From Blattabacterium cuenoti (GTDB lineage: Bacteria; Bacteroidota; Bacteroidia; Flavobacteriales; Blattabacteriaceae): a stretch of DNA of 64,000 nt. The stretch is taken from the NCBI RefSeq assembly GCF_014251995.1, contig NZ_CP059205.1, forward strand, positions 434,001 through 498,000. The letters run 5' to 3'. Below the pieces are notes generated by a model, which saw only the letters and a program-made list of their open reading frames with translations, made no database searches and was not told where the DNA came from. Below are positions 40,701-49,142 of the stretch, one piece after another (the first letter of the stretch is position 1; each line of letters opens with the position of its first letter). A program made the translations under genes and the position numbers.

Positions 40701-41281
40701 GAAGGAGAATAAGGTTGAATTGTAATTCCTTTATAAATAAGATTTTTACAATAAAGTTTTTTGATTAACCACCATACAGTTTCTGTATATTTCGAATCAT
40801 GAGTCATGAATGAATTATCTAAATCTATCCAATAACCTATTTTTCTTGTAAACAATAGCCATTTTTTTAGAGATTTTTCAACAAAATCTTTACAAGACTG
40901 ATTATATTTTTTTACACTAATTTTTTTTCCTATATCATTTTTAATAATTCCCAATTGTTTTTCAACATTTAATTCAATAGGAAGTCCATGTGTATCCCAT
41001 CCAGCTTTTCTAAATACTTTTTTCCCTTTTAAAGTATGAAACCTACAAAAAATATCTTTTACAGTTCTAGATAATACATGATGTATTCCAGGTTCTCCAT
41101 TTAAAGATGGAGGACCTTCATATAATACATATGAAAAATTTTCTTTTTGATTATTATTGCCGTCGTTATTAGAAATATTAAATATATTTTGAAGAATATT
41201 ATTTTTTTTCCAATATTCAGATACTTCTTTAGCTATCTTGTTAAGATCTAATATTTTATATTTTCTAAATATTCTTTTCAT
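37799..41281 (-). CDS. ileS: Isoleucyl-tRNA synthetase
   Basis: A full-length 1160-residue class I synthetase. HIGH-type motif GEPGIHHVLSRTVKD (about residue 65), editing domain with AWTTTPWT-like SWTTSPWTIPSNTALA, and KMSKS motif NKMSKSRGNTIDPFE. The C-terminal zinc-ribbon of some IleRS is not evident; this fits the long Bacteroidota/eukaryote-like type. Divergent from mutS with a 73-base gap. In frame throughout despite many A-runs. Confidence 0.97.
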   Translation of the reverse strand: MKRIFRKYKILDLNKIAKEVSEYWKKNNILQNIFNISNNDGNNNQKENFSYVLYEGPPSLNGEPGIHHVLSRTVKDIFCRFHTLKGKKVFRKAGWDTHGLPIELNVEKQLGIIKNDIGKKISVKKYNQSCKDFVEKSLKKWLLFTRKIGYWIDLDNSFMTHDSKYTETVWWLIKKLYCKNLIYKGITIQPYSPSAGTGLSHHELNMPGTYKKVEQISPFLKFKAIKNSLPEELKNISGNIYFLSWTTSPWTIPSNTALAIRSDVEYVLISTYNTYTFCKENIIISEKSIQKTLLLNEFYPVSNHLELDGLNIKKGKKIPYLIVKKIIGKKLVYSKYEQLLSWVKPFHNEKNAFQVVSGDFVNVDEGTGIVHISPTFGIDDFLIAKKYKIPSILVLNNKKVAVPLVDLQGKYIDILPCGFGGEYVKNDFNTKKIKNSISIDQKIISLLIKEKKIFKTEKHTHFYPHCWRTGKPILYYPLNSWFIKTTKKKDQMINLNQKIKWYPKFIGKKRFSSWLKNIKDWNLSRSRYWGTPIPIWRTEKGDEEIVIGSIKELILEIKKSIQYGFMSNNVFEDFILDDMSVDNYKKLDLHKHVLDKIILVSPKGKKPMKRESDLVDVWFDSGAMPYAQFHYPFENKKYIDKNLLFPSNFISEGVDQTRGWFFTLHTISAMVFNSIAYKNVLSTGLILDKYGNKMSKSRGNTIDPFELINYYSSDAIRWYIMFNSEPWDNIKFDSEEIRTVINKFFGTLFNIYSFFVLYANIDGFSYKEEEEVSSNYTELDFWIISELNTLIKKVDDNYSNYNPTKVTRLISSFVLEKLSNWYIRLCRRRFWKEEYTKNKVSAYQILYKCLISLAKMTSPIIPFFSERLYLDLNSVTNKETCKSVHLTSFPSYDLNLINEGLEIKMFLIQKIINMIFSLRKKNGIKIRQPLQRVLILIPDEKTRFQLKQSYKIFLKEANIKEVKLSGSYKNLELVKYVKPNYKSLGPKFGSKTKILSKIIEGFSQEEIREIEINKQCIIFFKKEKIRLLEEDVKITTEYIKNWSVLSDNELTIALDLRITDSLREEGFIREFIRYVQRLRKKYNCNIIEKISLHVNTIKDIQLIIEKNKDFICRETLSFDILFQEKNTLKNKKMECFFVKNFEEKSMLYIYIKKYKNIENE

Positions 41282-41354
41282 AATTTTTTTATTGTGATAA
41301 TAAATTAAAAATCCTCTATTTTATTATCAAAACGTAAAATAATTTATTTTTGTC

Positions 41355-43793
41355 ATGAATAAAAACAGTAAATCTTGTCATAAAAAAAAAGAAGTAACTC
41401 CATTAATCAAACAATATAATAATATAAAAAATAAATATCCAAATACAATTTTATTATTTCAAGTTGGAGATTTTTATGAAATTTTTGGAAAAGATGCTGT
41501 CAAATGTTCTAAAATATTGAATATTGTTTTAACTAAACGATCTTCTCTTCATTTAGCTGGATTTCCTTGTCATTCATTGAATAACTATTTACCAAAATTA
41601 ATACAATCAGGATTACGAGTAGCAATTTGTGATCAACTAGAAGAATCTAAAATAGGAAATAAAAATCTTGTTAAAAGAGGAGTTACGGAATTAATAACTC
41701 CAGGAATAGCTATTAATGAAAATATTCTAACTCCTCAATCAAACAATTTTTTAGCTTCAATTTATATAGAAAAAGAAAAATTAGGGTTAAGTTTTTTGGA
41801 TATTTCTACAGGTGAATTTTTAATAACAGAAGATAAAAAAAATAATATTTTACAATATTTAAACCTTTTTAATCCAAGTGAAGTTATTTTTCAAAAAAAG
41901 GATAAAAAATTTTTTGATCAATTTTTTAAAAAAAAATATTATACATTTATTGTGGAAGATTGGATGTTCAATTATGAATTTGCATATGAAAAATTAATAT
42001 CACATTTTCAAACCAATTCTCTAAAAGGATTTGGAATTGATAATTTAAAATTAGGAATTATTTCTTCCGGAGTGATTCTATCATATTTACACAATACTCA
42101 ACACTTAAATATAAAACATATTTCAAGTATACGGAAAATAAAAAAAGAAGATCACATGTGGATTGATGATTTTACTTTTAAAAATTTAGAAATTTTTCAT
42201 TCTATAAATAAAGAAGGCGTTCCTTTAATAAATATTTTAGATCAAACAATAACTCCTATGGGAGGAAGATTATTAAAAAACTGGGTCCTTTTCCCACTAA
42301 TAAATGTTTTTCATATAAAAAAACGCCATGAAATAGTTCAAGAACTTTATTCTAAAAATATTATACGAAATTTTATAAAAAAAAAATTAAAAAATATTTA
42401 TGATATAGAAAGAATAATTTCAAAAATGGTTGTTGGTAAAATAACACCTCGAGAGGTATACTCATTACATAAATCTTTATTTTCCATTATGGAAATAAAA
42501 AAAAAACTTTCATCTCAAAATGAAAAAATATTTTTAAGTTTATCAAATTCTTTTCAAGATTGCGATACTATATATAAAATAATTGCTAATACCATACAAG
42601 ATAACCCTCCTCATCAAATTGAAAAAGGAAAAGGAAATGTAATAATGGAAGGAGTTTCAAAAGAATTAGACGAAATTCGTATTTTATATTTTTCGCAAAA
42701 AGAATATTTAGAAAAACTTTGCAAAACACAACAACTCAATACAGGAATAAATAACTTGAAAATTGGATATAATAATATTTTTGGTTACTTTTTTGAAGTA
42801 AGAAAGTCAAAAAATAATAAAGTTCCATCTTATTGGATTCCAAAACAAACATTGTCTAATTCTGTCAGATACATAACCCAAGAACTAAAAAATTATGAAT
42901 CAAAAATTTTAAGTGCTGAACTAAGAATGTTCTCCTTAGAAAAAGAAATATTTAATAAATTAGTAAATAAAATTTTAGAAAATTTAAAAAAATTGCAAAA
43001 AAATGCAAAAAATATTGCAAAACTAGATGTTCTATGTTCTTTTTCTAACATAGCATTAGAGAATAACTATACAAAACCGAAAATTGATCATTCTTTAAAA
43101 ATATGCATTGTAAATGGAAGACATCCAGTTATTGAAAAACAATTTATTTCCAAAACTTCTTATATTCCTAACGATATTATCTTAAATAAGTCAAAACAAC
43201 AAATTTTAATTATTACGGGACCAAATATGTCAGGAAAGTCTGCCGTTTTACGTCAAACAGCTATTATTATATTAATGGCTCATATTGGAAGTTTTGTTCC
43301 AGCTCAAAAAGCAAATATAGGAGTCATAGAAAAAATATTTAGCAGAGTAGGAGCTTCTGATAATATTTCTTTAGGAGAATCTACTTTTATGGTAGAAATG
43401 AATGAAACTGCAAATATACTCAATAATATTTCTGATAGAAGTTTTCTTATATTAGACGAGATAGGTCGAGGAACAAGTACTTATGATGGAATTTCAATAG
43501 CTAAATCTATTGTTGAATTTTTACATGAAAATAACTCACGACCTTTAACATTATTTGCTACACATTATCACGAATTAAATGAAATGAATAATTCTTTCAA
43601 GCGAATAAAAAATTTTCATTTTCCTGTAAAAAAAATTGATGAAAACATCGTTTTCATTCGAAAATTAATAACTGGCGGAAGCGAAAATAGTTTCGGAATT
43701 CATATTGCAAAAATATCAGGAATGCCTAAAAAAATAATTAATAGAGCAAAAGAAATATTAAAAACGTTTAAGATAAAAAAAAATCATATATAA
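41355..43793 (+). CDS. mutS: MutS, DNA mismatch recognition ATPase
   Basis: An 812-residue MutS. The N-terminal mismatch-binding domain has the conserved FQVGDFYEIFGKDA (F-x-E wedge motif), and the ATPase domain GPNMSGKSAVLRQTA (Walker A), DEIGRGTSTYDGISIA (Walker B) and TLFATHYHEL. The C-terminal end is short but covers the dimer region. Retention of MutS matters here because strand slippage in homopolymers is a main target of mismatch repair; MutL is not in this window. Confidence 0.97.
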   Translation: MNKNSKSCHKKKEVTPLIKQYNNIKNKYPNTILLFQVGDFYEIFGKDAVKCSKILNIVLTKRSSLHLAGFPCHSLNNYLPKLIQSGLRVAICDQLEESKIGNKNLVKRGVTELITPGIAINENILTPQSNNFLASIYIEKEKLGLSFLDISTGEFLITEDKKNNILQYLNLFNPSEVIFQKKDKKFFDQFFKKKYYTFIVEDWMFNYEFAYEKLISHFQTNSLKGFGIDNLKLGIISSGVILSYLHNTQHLNIKHISSIRKIKKEDHMWIDDFTFKNLEIFHSINKEGVPLINILDQTITPMGGRLLKNWVLFPLINVFHIKKRHEIVQELYSKNIIRNFIKKKLKNIYDIERIISKMVVGKITPREVYSLHKSLFSIMEIKKKLSSQNEKIFLSLSNSFQDCDTIYKIIANTIQDNPPHQIEKGKGNVIMEGVSKELDEIRILYFSQKEYLEKLCKTQQLNTGINNLKIGYNNIFGYFFEVRKSKNNKVPSYWIPKQTLSNSVRYITQELKNYESKILSAELRMFSLEKEIFNKLVNKILENLKKLQKNAKNIAKLDVLCSFSNIALENNYTKPKIDHSLKICIVNGRHPVIEKQFISKTSYIPNDIILNKSKQQILIITGPNMSGKSAVLRQTAIIILMAHIGSFVPAQKANIGVIEKIFSRVGASDNISLGESTFMVEMNETANILNNISDRSFLILDEIGRGTSTYDGISIAKSIVEFLHENNSRPLTLFATHYHELNEMNNSFKRIKNFHFPVKKIDENIVFIRKLITGGSENSFGIHIAKISGMPKKIINRAKEILKTFKIKKNHI

Positions 43794-43844
43794 AATAAAA
43801 TAATTTGCTACATATCAAAAGTGTTTTTAAATTAGGTGTTCATG

Positions 43845-43917
43845 GCGAGAATAGCTCAATTGGTAGAGCGCAACCTTGCCAAGGTTGAGGCCACGGGTTC
43901 AATTCCCGTTTCTCGCT
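43845..43917 (+). tRNA. tRNA-Gly (GCC)
   Basis: A 73-base cloverleaf on plus: acceptor GCGAGAA with TTCTCGC, T73, anticodon loop TTGCCAA (anticodon GCC), T arm GGGTTCAATTCCC. It lies 51 bases after mutS and 16 before tRNA-Leu. Confidence 0.95.
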
Positions 43918-43933
43918 TTTTTGAAAAAATAAA

Positions 43934-44018
43934 ACCTGGGTGGTGGAACTGGTAGACACACAGGACTTAAAATCCTGTGATCATTGTGATCGTACGGGTT
44001 CAAATCCCGTCCCGGGTA
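43934..44018 (+). tRNA. tRNA-Leu (TAA)
   Basis: An 85-base class II tRNA on plus: acceptor ACCTGGG with CCCGGGT, A73, anticodon loop CTTAAAA (anticodon TAA), a variable arm around TGATCATTGTGATCG, T arm GGGTTCAAATCCC. The last 19 bases overlap the 3' end of guaB on the opposite strand. Confidence 0.95.
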
Positions 44019-45481
44019 TTATTGTTGGTATAATTCGGAGATTCCTTTGTTATATTAACACTATGGGGGTGATTCTCTTTTAATCCTGATTTTGTTATTT
44101 TCACAAATTGACCTTTTTTTATTAACTCTGGGATAGATGATACTCCACAATATCCCATACCAGAACGTAATCCACCGCAAATTTGATAAATTGTATCTTT
44201 CATTTTCCCCTTATATGGAACTATAGCTTCAATTCCTTCTGGAACAAGTTTTTCTTTAAATTGAAAATAACGATCTCTACTTCCTCTTTTCATAGCAATT
44301 AAAGACCCCATACCAACATAAGTTTTAAACTTTCTTCCTTGAAAAATAACTTCTTCTCCAGGAGCTTCATCTGTTCCTGCTAATAAACTTCCAATCATAA
44401 CAGAACTAGCTCCTGCAGCAATTGCTTTTACAACATCTCCTGAATATCTAATCCCCCCATCAGAAATTATTCTGACATTTCTTTTTTTAGCATATTCATA
44501 TACATCATTAATAGCAGTAACTTGAGGCATTCCTACTCCAGCTATCACTCTTGTTGTACAAATAGATCCGGATCCTATACCTACTTTTAGTACAGTTGCT
44601 CCAGCATCTATTAAATCTTTAGCTCCTTTTTTTGTTACTATATTTCCAGCTAACAAGGAAATTTTCGGAAAAGAATGGCGAATCGATTTAATAACTTTTA
44701 ATACTTCTGAGGAATGACCGTGAGATGAATCTATAGTTATAATATCTACCCCTATTTTTACCAGAAAATCTACTCTCTCTAGAGCAGACTTATCTATTCC
44801 TATAGCAGCTCCAACACGAAGACGTCCTTTAGAATCTTTACACGCATTAGGATGTTCAATTAAATTATCTATATCTCTTATTGTAATTAATCCTACAAGT
44901 TTATTATGATCATCTACAATAGGTAATTTTTCTATTCTTTCTTTTAACAAAATATCTTTTGCTTTTTCTAAAGTAATGTTATTTTTTTTAGAAACAATTA
45001 AATTTTCTTTTGTCATTACTTCTTCAACTAAAGAATCTAAGTTTGTTCGATATTTGATATCTCTTCTAGTAATAATTCCTACTAATAAATTATTTTTTTC
45101 TATAACTGGCAATCCCGATATCTTATATTTTCTCATAAGATATTGAGCATGTTTTAATGTTGAATTTCTAGATAAAGTAATAGGATCATCAATCATTCCA
45201 CTTTCACTTCTTTTTACCTTATAAACTTCTTCTGATTGATTTTTTATACTCATATTTTTATGAATAATTCCTATTCCTCCTTCTCTAGCCATAGAAATAG
45301 CTAAAGAGGATTCAGTAACTGTATCCATAGCTGCGCTTAATATAGGAATATTCAAAGATATATTAGGGGTTATATAAGTTTTAAGAGAAACTTCTGATGG
45401 AAGAATTGAAGAATAAGAAGGAACAAGTAAAACATCGTCAAAAGTTAGAGCTTCTTTTAAAATCTTTTTATTTAAAGACAT
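44000..45481 (-). CDS. guaB: GuaB, inosine-5'-monophosphate dehydrogenase (stop codon lies inside antisense tRNA-Leu)
   Basis: A 493-residue IMPDH oxidising IMP to XMP for GTP synthesis. Domains: barrel with [13 protein letters not shown] near the start; two CBS repeats (about residues 95-205); active-site loop [11 protein letters not shown] with the catalytic cysteine; and [21 protein letters not shown]. The conserved protein ends near [12 protein letters not shown]; the final residues NNTRDGI and the TGA are read through the antisense of tRNA-Leu's T arm. Convergent with the tRNA pair. Confidence 0.96.
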   Translation of the reverse strand: MSLNKKILKEALTFDDVLLVPSYSSILPSEVSLKTYITPNISLNIPILSAAMDTVTESSLAISMAREGGIGIIHKNMSIKNQSEEVYKVKRSESGMIDDPITLSRNSTLKHAQYLMRKYKISGLPVIEKNNLLVGIITRRDIKYRTNLDSLVEEVMTKENLIVSKKNNITLEKAKDILLKERIEKLPIVDDHNKLVGLITIRDIDNLIEHPNACKDSKGRLRVGAAIGIDKSALERVDFLVKIGVDIITIDSSHGHSSEVLKVIKSIRHSFPKISLLAGNIVTKKGAKDLIDAGATVLKVGIGSGSICTTRVIAGVGMPQVTAINDVYEYAKKRNVRIISDGGIRYSGDVVKAIAAGASSVMIGSLLAGTDEAPGEEVIFQGRKFKTYVGMGSLIAMKRGSRDRYFQFKEKLVPEGIEAIVPYKGKMKDTIYQICGGLRSGMGYCGVSSIPELIKKGQFVKITKSGLKENHPHSVNITKESPNYTNNNTRDGI

Positions 45482-45655
45482 ATATAAAACAAAATTTTTA
45501 CTTTATAAAAATATGTAATTTTGTTAATTTTTATCAATTTAATAAAAAAACTTAGTATCCTTTTTTCAAAATAAAAAAAACTTAGTTATAATAATTTTAT
45601 CATGTTAAAAAAACAATACAAATAATGATATATTTTTTCATTTAAAATTTTTATA

Positions 45656-45663
45656 TAAATTTG
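45656..45663 (+). promoter_or_regulatory. Candidate -7 element (TAAATTTG) of the small lipoprotein gene
   Basis: TAAATTTG matches the Bacteroidota sigma-A -7 consensus TANNTTTG exactly and would start transcription about 30 bases before the ATG at 45701. No clean TTTG -33 box is seen at the right distance. A near-repeat AATAAAAAAACTTAGT occurs twice upstream (45541 and about 45570). Confidence 0.35.
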
Positions 45664-45700
45664 CCCAGAATATGTAATATTTGAAAAAATACTATCGATT

Positions 45701-45991
45701 ATGATGAAAAAATTAAGAATTACTGTTACCACAATCCTATTAGCGATATTTTTGTTTGCTACAAGTTGTAATAATAAGAACAAAAATGAAAATACCCCTC
45801 CGCAAACAGAAGAGGAGAAAACGTCTAATAATAATGAAAATCAAACAGATAACACTAATACTACAAATAATTCTACTGAAAATTCTAGTGGAGAATCCTC
45901 AAAAAATAATAATGAGGGAAGTGGTAGTGGATCTACATCTGAAAAAGAAAAAGTAACTTCTGAAGAAAACGAGAAAAGCAATAATAAATAA
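45701..45991 (+). CDS. Small asparagine/serine/glutamate-rich lipoprotein of unknown function
   Basis: A 96-residue protein. Residues 1-23 are a lipoprotein signal peptide (MMKKLRI, hydrophobic VTTILLAIFLF, lipobox FATSC with C23). Everything after is low-complexity and polar, rich in N, S, T, E and K, with GSGSGS-like runs and no predicted fold. The second ATG (45704) could equally be used. A terminator follows directly, so it is an independent transcription unit between guaB and rplS. After lipidation it would sit in the outer or inner membrane, with LspA available in this genome. I do not recognise it; it may be a fast-evolving surface protein or a relic of a larger lipoprotein. Confidence 0.75.
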   Translation: MMKKLRITVTTILLAIFLFATSCNNKNKNENTPPQTEEEKTSNNNENQTDNTNTTNNSTENSSGESSKNNNEGSGSGSTSEKEKVTSEENEKSNNK

Positions 45992-46003
45992 TTAGGATTA
46001 AAA

Positions 46004-46051
46004 AAAAGCAAAAAAGAGGGGGTATTTTATTTAAATCTCTTTTTTGCTTTT
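46004..46051. terminator. Terminator hairpin between the lipoprotein gene and rplS
   Basis: AAAAGCAAAAAAGAG (46004-46018) pairs perfectly with CTCTTTTTTGCTTTT (46037-46051) around an 18-base loop. The A/T-rich stem flanks let it work for both convergent genes. Confidence 0.75.
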
Positions 46052-46096
46052 ATATTATTTATATTATTAAAATAAAATAAGTTAGTTATGTAATTA

Positions 46097-46444
46097 CTAA
46101 CTTTTAATTCTTGCTTTTTTTCCTTTAAGAAATCTAAAATAATAGATTTTGGATCTTCGAACTTTTCCTTTTTTATTAATTTCTATTTTTTTTATATTTG
46201 GTTGATTGAAAATAAAAATTCGTTCTATTCCTATTCCTCCCATACTTATTTTCCTAATCGTAAATGTTTTAGTTAATCCTTTTCCTTGTTTTTTTATAAC
46301 TATTCCTTTGAAAGATTGAATTCTCTTTTTTTCTCCTTCTTTAATTTCAAAAAAAACAGTAATTGTATCTCCAGAATTGAATTCTGGAAATTTGTTTTTA
46401 ATAATAAATTTTTCTTCCGTATATTTGATAACATTATATAACAT
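46097..46444 (-). CDS. rplS: 50S ribosomal protein L19
   Basis: A 115-residue L19. Characteristic blocks: FNSGDTITVFFEIKEGEKKRIQSFKGIVIKKQGKG and TFTIRKISMGGIGIERIFIFN, ending KKGKVRRSKIYYFRFLKGKKARI. It sits at the 30S-50S interface. It follows glmM by nine bases on the same strand. Confidence 0.98.
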   Translation of the reverse strand: MLYNVIKYTEEKFIIKNKFPEFNSGDTITVFFEIKEGEKKRIQSFKGIVIKKQGKGLTKTFTIRKISMGGIGIERIFIFNQPNIKKIEINKKGKVRRSKIYYFRFLKGKKARIKS

Positions 46445-46453
46445 AATTAAATT

Positions 46454-47842
46454 TTATAATTTTTTTGCTTCACATATAATTTCTTTTGCTAATAAATCAG
46501 ATCTTTTTTTAGAGAAACTTTCTGTATGTATTCTAATAATATTTTCAGTATTAGATTTTCTAATATGAATCCATTCATTATTTGATAAATAAATTTTTAT
46601 TCCATCAATAAAATTCATTTTTTTTCCTTTATGCTTTTTTTTAATTATCCTTAATAAATCATTAGTTTTATTATTAGAGGAAAATCGGATTTTTTTTTTC
46701 GACATAAAATATGTGGAATACTTTTTTTTTAATTTTGATAATGGAATATTAGAAAGTTTAGCTATTTTCGTTAAAAATAAAACAATTCCCATTAAAGCAT
46801 CTCTTCCATAACGGAGTTCAGGATAAACAACACCTCCATTTCCTTCTCCTCCAACTACAGCATCAACTTCTTTCATTTTTTTAATAACATTTACTTCTCC
46901 CACAGGAGTAGGATAATAAGAAACTCCTTTTCTTAATGCAAGATCCTTTAATGCATGAGAAGAAGATATAGTAGAAACAACAGGACCTAATTTATTCTCC
47001 AATACATAATCTGCTACGGATACTATAGTATTTTCTTCTCCAAAAAAATTACCATTTTCACAGATAAATACAACGCGATCAACATCTGGATCTACAGAAA
47101 TTCCTAAATTTGCTTGAATTTTTGGAACTTTATTACATATTTCCCTTAAATTTTTTTGAATAGGTTCAGGACTATGAATGAAATCTCCATGTGGATCGCA
47201 ATTCATTTCAATAACATTAACTCCTAAATGTTTTAAAAGAAGAGGGACTGCTATACCTCCTGTAGAATTAATTCCGTCTATTACAATTTTCAGTTTCGCT
47301 TTTTTAATTGTATCTATTTCTACAATAGGTAAAGATAAAATCTTGTCTATATGTTTTTGAATATAATTTTTCATATTAAAAACATTTCCCAATTTTTTTC
47401 CTGTGAAAAATTCAAAGTTTTCTTTTTCTGTTATATCAAATAATTTTTTGAAATCTTCTTCAGAAAGAAATTCTCCACAAGAATTAAACATTTTTAATCC
47501 ATTCCAACTCTTAGGATTATGACTGGCTGTTAACATAACGCCTCCATCCGCTTTTTCATTTACTACAGCTATTCCAACAGTAGGAGTTGTAGATAAACCA
47601 AGATTTATAACATCTACTCCTAGAGTTCTAAAAGTAATTATTAAAAATTCTTGAAATAAAGAAGAAGTAACTCTTCCATCTCTTCCTAAGATAATAACAT
47701 ATTTTTTCTTTTTTTTATACTTCCTTTTCATCCAGGAAATATACCCAGCAGAAAATTTAATAACATCTATAGGAGAAAAACCCTTTCCTACTTTTCCTCC
47801 CAACGTACCTCTTATTCCAGATGAAGATTTTAAAAGTGTCAA
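46454..47842 (-). CDS. glmM: Phosphoglucosamine mutase-type phosphohexomutase
   Basis: A 462-residue alpha-D-phosphohexomutase. Active-site serine in TASHNPKSWNGLKMF, metal-binding loop DPDVDRV, sugar-binding loop GGEGNGGVV, and phosphate-binding RKSNTENIIRIHTE near the end. The N-terminal SSSGIRGTLGG is also typical. GlmM makes glucosamine-1-phosphate for peptidoglycan and LPS; some Bacteroidota relatives act on other hexose phosphates, so substrate specificity is inferred. Confidence 0.9.
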   Translation of the reverse strand: MTLLKSSSGIRGTLGGKVGKGFSPIDVIKFSAGYISWMKRKYKKKKKYVIILGRDGRVTSSLFQEFLIITFRTLGVDVINLGLSTTPTVGIAVVNEKADGGVMLTASHNPKSWNGLKMFNSCGEFLSEEDFKKLFDITEKENFEFFTGKKLGNVFNMKNYIQKHIDKILSLPIVEIDTIKKAKLKIVIDGINSTGGIAVPLLLKHLGVNVIEMNCDPHGDFIHSPEPIQKNLREICNKVPKIQANLGISVDPDVDRVVFICENGNFFGEENTIVSVADYVLENKLGPVVSTISSSHALKDLALRKGVSYYPTPVGEVNVIKKMKEVDAVVGGEGNGGVVYPELRYGRDALMGIVLFLTKIAKLSNIPLSKLKKKYSTYFMSKKKIRFSSNNKTNDLLRIIKKKHKGKKMNFIDGIKIYLSNNEWIHIRKSNTENIIRIHTESFSKKRSDLLAKEIICEAKKL

Positions 47843-47900
47843 AACTTGGTTGATTTTTCTTTATTTAAATAAACAAAAATACAAAATTAAATTTTGAGAT

Positions 47901-49133
47901 TTACTTCAATTCCACAACTTTGATAGTGGAAATTCTGTTAATAAAGAAAATAGGAAAAGATATTGCTCCTAAACAAATTAAAAAAATAGAAAAATTTATA
48001 ATTATAATATGGATTATATTGATATATACTGGAACAAAATCTATAAAATATTGCATTTTATTAAGTGAAATTAAATGGAATTCATTTTGTATTATTAATA
48101 AAATAATTCCTATTAGATTTCCTGTAATTAGTGATGGAACAAATATTTGCAATATATAAAATATAAATATTTTGTATATAACTTTATTTTTAGCTCCCAA
48201 AGTTTTTAGAATTCCGATAGTTTTGATTCTTTCTAAAAGAAGTATTAAGATAAATACAACCATGTTTATGGTTAATGAAACAAAAACTATAGAACTAATA
48301 ATGATGATATTTATATCAAACATATTCAACCATTCTAAAATAGAATGATTTTTTTCGTCATAAAAAGTTTCAAACAAAAAATTATTAGGATATTTTTTTA
48401 AAATTGCTTTTTTAATATTTTCTTTCCGTAAGAAAGAAAATAAAAAAATTTCCAATTTTTCTTGGAAATTTTCTTTCCATTTATAAATTTTTTTAATAGA
48501 TTCTATATTTCCAATAATATATAAATCATCAAATTCTGTAACACCTGTTTCATATAAACCAGAAACTATAAAATGTTTTGATATAACAAAAGGTAATCCT
48601 CTTTTTTTAAAAATAAGAAAATCTATTTTTATGTTAGATCCAATATCTAATCCTAATAAAAGGGCTATTTTTTTGGATAAAATAACATTTTCTTTATGAC
48701 AAGAATTTATTTTTTTTTTCAAACTTCCTTTGATTAAAAAATTTTTAAAAAAAATAGGATTATAATCATTATATAATCCTTTATATATAAATCTTCCTAT
48801 TTTATTATAATCTGTTCCAATAATCACATTCTTCTCAATAATATTATGGATCTGTTTAACATAATTATAATTAATATTTTTTTTAAAAAAATTTATCCTT
48901 TCATTTATAGTAGAAAATGAATTGTTATCATCAATTATAATTTGACCTCTAATATTTAGAAATTTATCTTTTATGGATTTTTTGAATCCGATTCCTATAG
49001 AAAAAGCTAAAATTATAATAATTAATCCGGAAGCAATTGTTGTTTGTGTTATAAAAACTATTGTTCTAAGAGTTTTATTTTTACTACAATCATCCCAAAT
49101 TGTTTTTTTAGAAAAGAACCATTCGAAATTCAA
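47901..49133 (-). CDS. FtsX/LolC-E-type ABC transporter permease
   Basis: A 410-residue protein with one N-terminal span (about 28-50), a large periplasmic domain (about 50-270) and three C-terminal spans ending FFINRISTIKVVELK. The tail with ERIKTIGILKTLGAKNKVIYKIF is the MacB/FtsX hallmark. In Bacteroidota this gene is annotated as lipoprotein-releasing system permease (LolC/E), which moves lipoproteins out of the inner membrane with a LolD ATPase, not found in the window. It lies 9 bases after dnaB and before glmM. A 10-A tract (48710-48719) is in frame. Confidence 0.82.
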   Translation of the reverse strand: MNFEWFFSKKTIWDDCSKNKTLRTIVFITQTTIASGLIIIILAFSIGIGFKKSIKDKFLNIRGQIIIDDNNSFSTINERINFFKKNINYNYVKQIHNIIEKNVIIGTDYNKIGRFIYKGLYNDYNPIFFKNFLIKGSLKKKINSCHKENVILSKKIALLLGLDIGSNIKIDFLIFKKRGLPFVISKHFIVSGLYETGVTEFDDLYIIGNIESIKKIYKWKENFQEKLEIFLFSFLRKENIKKAILKKYPNNFLFETFYDEKNHSILEWLNMFDINIIIISSIVFVSLTINMVVFILILLLERIKTIGILKTLGAKNKVIYKIFIFYILQIFVPSLITGNLIGIILLIIQNEFHLISLNKMQYFIDFVPVYINIIHIIIINFSIFLICLGAISFPIFFINRISTIKVVELK

Positions 49134-49142
49134 TATTATTTT

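Noticed and set aside
45756-45956. Second open frame inside the small lipoprotein gene
   Set aside because: A shadow frame produced by repetitive AAT/ACA codons; no signal or family match.
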